Source: Oscillospiraceae bacterium (GTDB taxonomy: Bacteria > Bacillota > Clostridia > Oscillospirales > Oscillospiraceae). From it: 64,000 bases of DNA. Below, piece after piece: positions 60,186 through 64,000 of the stretch. The stretch's first letter is position 1. Each line of letters begins with the position of its first letter. A program made the translations under genes and the position numbers. Below the pieces are notes generated by a model. The model was not told the origin of the DNA and did no database searches. It saw only the letters and a list, made by a program, of their open reading frames with translations. The stretch is from assembly GCA_017516065.1 (NCBI GenBank), contig JAFWDQ010000015.1, positions 164,307-228,306 of the forward strand, in the 5' to 3' direction.

Positions 60186-61202
60186 TTACGGCTCTTTACT
60201 GAGGACCACGGCGTGGCAGATGGAGGGAATGCTCTCCCTCTGCTGGCTGGAGAGCGGCGAGAGCAGCGCGCCGGTGGCGGCGAAGAGGATGCGCTTCCAG
60301 CGTCCCTCCCGGAGGCCGGGGAGCAGATAGCCGGTCAGCACGGCGGCGCTGCAGCCGCAGCCGGAGCCGCCGCAGTGCATATCCTGCCCTTCCGCGTCGT
60401 AGAGGAGCACCCCGCAGTCGTCATAGTTGGAGGACAGGTCGATCCCCTCCAGCCGGCACAGGTCCAGCAAAATCTCCTTGCCCAGATGCCCCAGATCCCC
60501 GGTGACGATGAGATCATAGTCCTCGGGCCCGCCGCCGGTGTCGGCAAAGTGGGCGGCAAGGGTGTCCCGCGCGGCGGGCGCCATGGCGGCCCCCATGTTG
60601 TTGGAGTCCAGAACGCCCTTGTCGACGATCCTGCCGCAGGTGACGTGGGTCAGATAGGGCCCCTGCCCGGACGCCGTGAGGATCACGGCACCGGCGGCGG
60701 TGGCGGTCCACTGGGCGGTGGGGGTCCGCTGACAGCCGTACTCCAGAGGGGTGCGGTACTGCCGCTCCGCAGTACAGAAGTGGGAGGAAGTCATGGCCGC
60801 CGTACAGGAGGCAAAGCCCCCGTCGATAAAGAGAGCCGCCAGCGCCAGACTCTCCGCCATGGTGGAGCAGGCGCCGTAGACCCCCAGAAAGGGAATGCCC
60901 TGATCCCGGAGGGCAAAGGTGGAACTGATGCACTGGTTGAGCAGGTCCCCGGCAAAAATAACGTCCACGTCAGCCCCGGTCTTTCCCGCCCGGTCCAGGG
61001 CCCGGATCAGGGCCTGCTTCTGCATGGCGCTCTCTGCCTTTTCCCAGGTCCGCTCCCCGAACAGGGCGTTGCGTCCGCTGCCGTCAAAGCAGGCGGCCAG
61101 AGGGCCCTCCATCTCCCGGCGCCCCACCACGTTGCCGTAGCCGGCCACAGACGGCGGAGTCTCCAGCCGTATGGTCTGCCGCCCCATCCGTTTTCCCGCC
61201 AA
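60186..61202 (-). CDS. spoVAD: Stage V sporulation protein AD
   Basis: A 338-residue thiolase-fold protein, the dipicolinic-acid-binding part of the SpoVA complex. Motifs such as GVYGACSTMAESLALAA near 110 and DLIVTGDLGHLGKEIL near 225 are family-typical. The likely start is TTG 61202, eight bases after GGAGG; an ATG five codons later lacks a site. spoVAC, usually directly upstream, is missing in this window. Confidence 0.95.
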   Translation of the reverse strand: MAGKRMGRQTIRLETPPSVAGYGNVVGRREMEGPLAACFDGSGRNALFGERTWEKAESAMQKQALIRALDRAGKTGADVDVIFAGDLLNQCISSTFALRDQGIPFLGVYGACSTMAESLALAALFIDGGFASCTAAMTSSHFCTAERQYRTPLEYGCQRTPTAQWTATAAGAVILTASGQGPYLTHVTCGRIVDKGVLDSNNMGAAMAPAARDTLAAHFADTGGGPEDYDLIVTGDLGHLGKEILLDLCRLEGIDLSSNYDDCGVLLYDAEGQDMHCGGSGCGCSAAVLTGYLLPGLREGRWKRILFAATGALLSPLSSQQRESIPSICHAVVLSKEP

Positions 61203-61232
61203 GCTGTATACCTCCTCACAGTGTGATATTGA

Positions 61233-61261
61233 AAGTATGAGCAGTGGAGAGAAAAATATGC
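61233..61261 (-). promoter_or_regulatory. Sigma-G-like promoter for spoVAD-spoVAE
   Basis: Minus strand GCATA (61261-61257), 17-bp spacer, CATACTT (61239-61233), close to the forespore consensus GHATR-N17/18-CATxHTA. Confidence 0.6.
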
Positions 61262-61377
61262 CCTTTGCCTCCGGGGAAGCAAAGGACGTGGGGCTTGTTC
61301 CGGGCGATCCGTGTGCGCCTTGGAAAGCTGGGAGAGCTCCGTCGTGAGACGGAGCCCTCCTGTGTTGTTTTATTCTC

Positions 61378-64000
61378 TTATGCCTCGCTGAAGTATCTGC
61401 AGAGCATGGTGACGATCTGGCTTCTCAGGCAGTCGTCATTGGGCAGGAGCTTGCCGTCGGCGCCCTGGATCACGTTCTCCATGGTCATGTAGCAGAACGC
61501 CTCATAGGCCCACTCGGGCACGTCTCCCACGTCGCTGTAGTCCAGCTGGAAGGACCAGGTCCCGGTGAAGCCGCCTCCGGTGCTCTGCTCGTACCGATAC
61601 AGGAACGTCACGGTCTGAGCCCGGGTCACGGTAGCGTCCGGAGAGAAGGCGGTCTCGCTGGTACCGTTGGTGATGCTCTTTTCCACTGCCCACAGGACCG
61701 CGTCATAATAGTACGCGTCGGCGCTCACGTCGGCGAAGGGATTCTCCGTCCCGGCGGCAGGAGCCGGCTCGCCGGCGGCACGCCACAGGAAGGTCACCAT
61801 CTGACCTCTGGTGCAGGCGGCGTCGGGAGAGAAATGGGTCTCGTCGGTGCCGTTGGTGATGCCCTTGTCCACGGCCCAGTACACGGAGTCGTGATACCAG
61901 GCGTCCTTCGCCACATCCACGAACTTTTCCGTGCTGCCCGGCTCATCCGTCGGCTTGGGTTCGCCGGGGTCGGCGGGGGCAGGACTGCCGGGAGAACTGC
62001 CGGAGGACCCGGACCACTGCTCCGAGCCGTACTCGTCGGTGTAGTCGTCCGTGTAGAACCAGATCATGGTGGAGTTGCGGCTCAGGGTATACTGGTCGGC
62101 GGATTTGGTAGCCATGGAGCCATTGAGCTGGTATACCCAGCCGGAGTTGTTTCCGTGATCGAACTCGGACAGTCCGGCGATCTGGCTGAAGTAACCGTTG
62201 GATTCCTCCGTATATTTCTCGCCGGCGGCGTCCAGAGCCGCTACCAGGGCGTCTCTTGCCGTGACGCCGGAGCTGAGGGTGACCGTCTCATCCACGATGG
62301 AGTAGTATTTGCCGGCGTTGTGCTTATAGGTCCACTTTCCGTCGCACTCAGAGGTGTCCATACCGTGGATGAGCACCCTGACCTTGACGGTGATCGTGCC
62401 GCTGGAGGAGCTGCCGCCAGAGGAAGATGTCGGCACCAGAGAGACGTTGATCTTCTGCCGCTGGCAGGCGGTCACCTGATCCTCCGTCACGGTGACGGTG
62501 CCGGTTTTGGCGGTATAGCCCTCTGCGGAAACGGTATAGTCGTAGGTCCCTGCGCCGAGATCGTAGGACAGAGAGCCCGCTTTGACCGGGGCAACGGTTT
62601 CACCGTCGCTGTTTTTCAGCACCACGGCGGCGGTGTCGGGGATCACCTTGAAGGTGACGCCGGCGTTGACGGCGCCGGCGGCCACAGGAGTCAGCTCCTG
62701 ACCGCTGAAGTCATAGATACGATAGGGCACGTCATTGGCCAGAGCGATGAGGCCCCGGAAGCCCTGCTCATTGTCAAAGGTGCCGCCGAAGCTGCTCTCA
62801 GAGACGGCGCAGGAGAGAAGACCGTCGGCCAGGGACTTGCCGTCCTCGCCGTAAGTCACCGTGGCGGGGTCTATACCAAGGGCGGCAAAGGCCGCGACGG
62901 CAAGACCCGTGGAGGCGGCGCTGGCGGTGTCTCCGCTGCCCCAGGAATCCTTTATGCCGCCGTTCTCGATCATGCAGCCCTTGACGGCGGCCACAGCCAG
63001 ATCCAGCGCGTCAGCCACATCCGCGTCTGTCTCATAGTAAGGGGCCAGGGCCAGCATCATGGGGGTGGCGGCGTCGGGACCGTAGGAAGTGTCCAGCCAG
63101 GCGGATTTACAGGCCAGAGCGGCGCTTACCAGAGCGTCGATCTGGTCGGCATAGGCGTCGCCGAACTGCTGGTAGGCGATGAGGACGTAGGGCAGGGTAT
63201 AGTAGAAGTAGCCGTCGTCGGCAACGCTGCCCTCCTCCGTAAAGGTCAGGCCGGTCAGCACGGCAACTCCGTCCAGAGCGTCCCCGGCGGCGGTGGTCAG
63301 CTGCGTCGGGTCAAAGCCCATGGAGACCAGAGCGATGACGTATTTGGCCGCGTCGCCGGGGCTTGCCGCCGCTTCCAGAGCGGCGATGGCGGCGTCCGCC
63401 ATCTCCTGCTTCTGCTCGTCGGAGAGCTTGTTTTCCGTATCGGGGAAGGTGGCCAGATACGCGGCCATGTCCGCGGCGGCCCAGGGGGCCTGGCTGTCGG
63501 ATGCGACGCCGCTCTCTGCATAGGCGGCGGCCAGATTGTGGAGCAGGTCATCCGGAGTGATGTCCTCATTCGAGGGGGGCGTGTCGCTTTCAGGGACCTC
63601 AAAGGCGACGGCGTAGAGGGTGTCGGAGTTCCAGTCGCTGTCATAGGGGGTCTGGACACGGACGAAACAGGAGAAATCGTCGCTGCTCACAGTGGCGGAA
63701 GTCTCGCCGGTCTGACCATTGTCGGCGTAGCCGTCTTCGTTGGCGGACAGATCACCGACATAGACGCCGTCGGCGTCGTAGAGATAGGCGATGCGGAGAT
63801 CAGATCCGAAGTCAAGGGTCGCGGACTCCGTTCCGGCGGGGAGGGTGACGGTGTAAAGAGGGATAGAGGTTGCTTCAGAGGCATCCCATTCGGTATAGGA
63901 ATAGCCGTTCTCGGTGAGTGAGATGTCCGTCACAGGGGCGCCGTCGGCGGAGACGGTGAAGGGGAAGGCCTCCTCTTCTTCCGGAACGAAGGCGACGGCA
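61378..64000 (-). CDS. SLH-domain surface protein with DUF4430, N-terminus beyond the window
   Basis: At least 873 residues; the frame is open to the right edge, so the start and signal peptide are outside. From the N-terminal side visible: beta-rich repeats (near VTLPAGTESATLDF), a long Ala-rich alpha-toroid-like region, a PEGA-like carboxypeptidase-regulatory fold (AGTYDYTVSAEGYTAKTGTV), a DUF4430/transcobalamin C-terminal-like domain (DHGNNSGWVYQLNGS), a Gly/Ser/Pro linker and three S-layer homology repeats (WAVDKGITNGTDETHFSPD, WAVEKSITNGTSETAFSPD, and a divergent third) that anchor it to the cell wall. The ligand is unknown; an alpha-toroid next to DUF4430 suggests a cobalamin- or prenyl-like cargo. 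Confidence 0.9.
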   Translation of the reverse strand, partial: AVAFVPEEEEAFPFTVSADGAPVTDISLTENGYSYTEWDASEATSIPLYTVTLPAGTESATLDFGSDLRIAYLYDADGVYVGDLSANEDGYADNGQTGETSATVSSDDFSCFVRVQTPYDSDWNSDTLYAVAFEVPESDTPPSNEDITPDDLLHNLAAAYAESGVASDSQAPWAAADMAAYLATFPDTENKLSDEQKQEMADAAIAALEAAASPGDAAKYVIALVSMGFDPTQLTTAAGDALDGVAVLTGLTFTEEGSVADDGYFYYTLPYVLIAYQQFGDAYADQIDALVSAALACKSAWLDTSYGPDAATPMMLALAPYYETDADVADALDLAVAAVKGCMIENGGIKDSWGSGDTASAASTGLAVAAFAALGIDPATVTYGEDGKSLADGLLSCAVSESSFGGTFDNEQGFRGLIALANDVPYRIYDFSGQELTPVAAGAVNAGVTFKVIPDTAAVVLKNSDGETVAPVKAGSLSYDLGAGTYDYTVSAEGYTAKTGTVTVTEDQVTACQRQKINVSLVPTSSSGGSSSSGTITVKVRVLIHGMDTSECDGKWTYKHNAGKYYSIVDETVTLSSGVTARDALVAALDAAGEKYTEESNGYFSQIAGLSEFDHGNNSGWVYQLNGSMATKSADQYTLSRNSTMIWFYTDDYTDEYGSEQWSGSSGSSPGSPAPADPGEPKPTDEPGSTEKFVDVAKDAWYHDSVYWAVDKGITNGTDETHFSPDAACTRGQMVTFLWRAAGEPAPAAGTENPFADVSADAYYYDAVLWAVEKSITNGTSETAFSPDATVTRAQTVTFLYRYEQSTGGGFTGTWSFQLDYSDVGDVPEWAYEAFCYMTMENVIQGADGKLLPNDDCLRSQIVTMLCRYFSEA

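Overview
The window looks like chromosome from a spore-forming, anaerobic, GC-rich member of the Clostridia, most like the Oscillospiraceae/Ruminococcaceae of the gut. The evidence is the sporulation genes (spoIIAA-spoIIAB-sigF, an uninterrupted sigK, spoVAD-spoVAE), oxygen-sensitive enzymes (a glycyl-radical-enzyme activase, a large 2-hydroxyacyl-CoA dehydratase activator-like protein, five radical SAM proteins), phosphate acetyltransferase, and an S-layer-homology surface protein. Most genes are short operons with strong Shine-Dalgarno sites, and many promoters have good sigma-A boxes with 17-bp spacers.

Layout. 1-6.3 kb: glycyl-radical activase, a small unknown protein, a MATE exporter divergent from a PucR-type regulator, and a ClC channel. 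6.2-12.3 kb: an apparently continuous operon of two transketolase-like half proteins, an iron alcohol dehydrogenase and a four-gene ubiquitin-like conjugation cassette (E1-like, E2-like, JAMM peptidase, ubiquitin-like modifier). This is the most remarkable part of the window. 12.3-12.5 kb holds a structured multi-hairpin repeat with a second copy at 21.9-22.1 kb and a shortened derivative at 31.8 kb. 12.5-18 kb: a radical SAM protein, a membrane protein, an ECF sigma/anti-sigma pair, tsf and rpsB. 18-28 kb: TetR regulator with a radical SAM protein, a lipoprotein, an acetyltransferase, an SDR, the 1423-residue CoA-dehydratase activator-like protein and sigK. 28-36 kb: an epimerase-like protein, a frameshifted lysA-like gene, icd, a cell-wall amidase, recD2-like helicase and comF.

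36-37.7 kb carries a frameshifted fragment of a phage- or conjugative-element-type polyvalent protein with an ADP-ribosyltransferase-like C-terminus, lying between comF and an mreB/mbl gene. Then come pta, tRNA-Arg(ACG), a very large cyclic-beta-1,2-glucan-synthase-like protein, and a radical SAM/DUF4130 DNA-repair pair whose promoter carries two tandem LexA-type SOS boxes. 49.8-51.3 kb is the spoIIA operon; 51.4-52.5 kb a second ECF sigma/anti-sigma pair; 52.7-56.3 kb a heterodimeric ABC exporter; 56.4-59.7 kb an osmoprotectant (OpuC-like) ABC importer and an MscS channel; 59.8-61.2 kb spoVAE and spoVAD; the window ends inside an SLH-domain protein.

How they fit together: sporulation control (sigF operon, sigK, spoVA), osmotic balance (OpuC plus MscS) and envelope functions (amidase, MreB, glucan synthase, SLH protein) are ordinary core biology. 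The ubiquitin-like cassette, the degenerate transketolase pair, the hairpin repeats, the SOS-box repair pair and the mobile-element remnant are the accessory signals worth following. All functional calls rest on reading the translated sequences; no database search was run.
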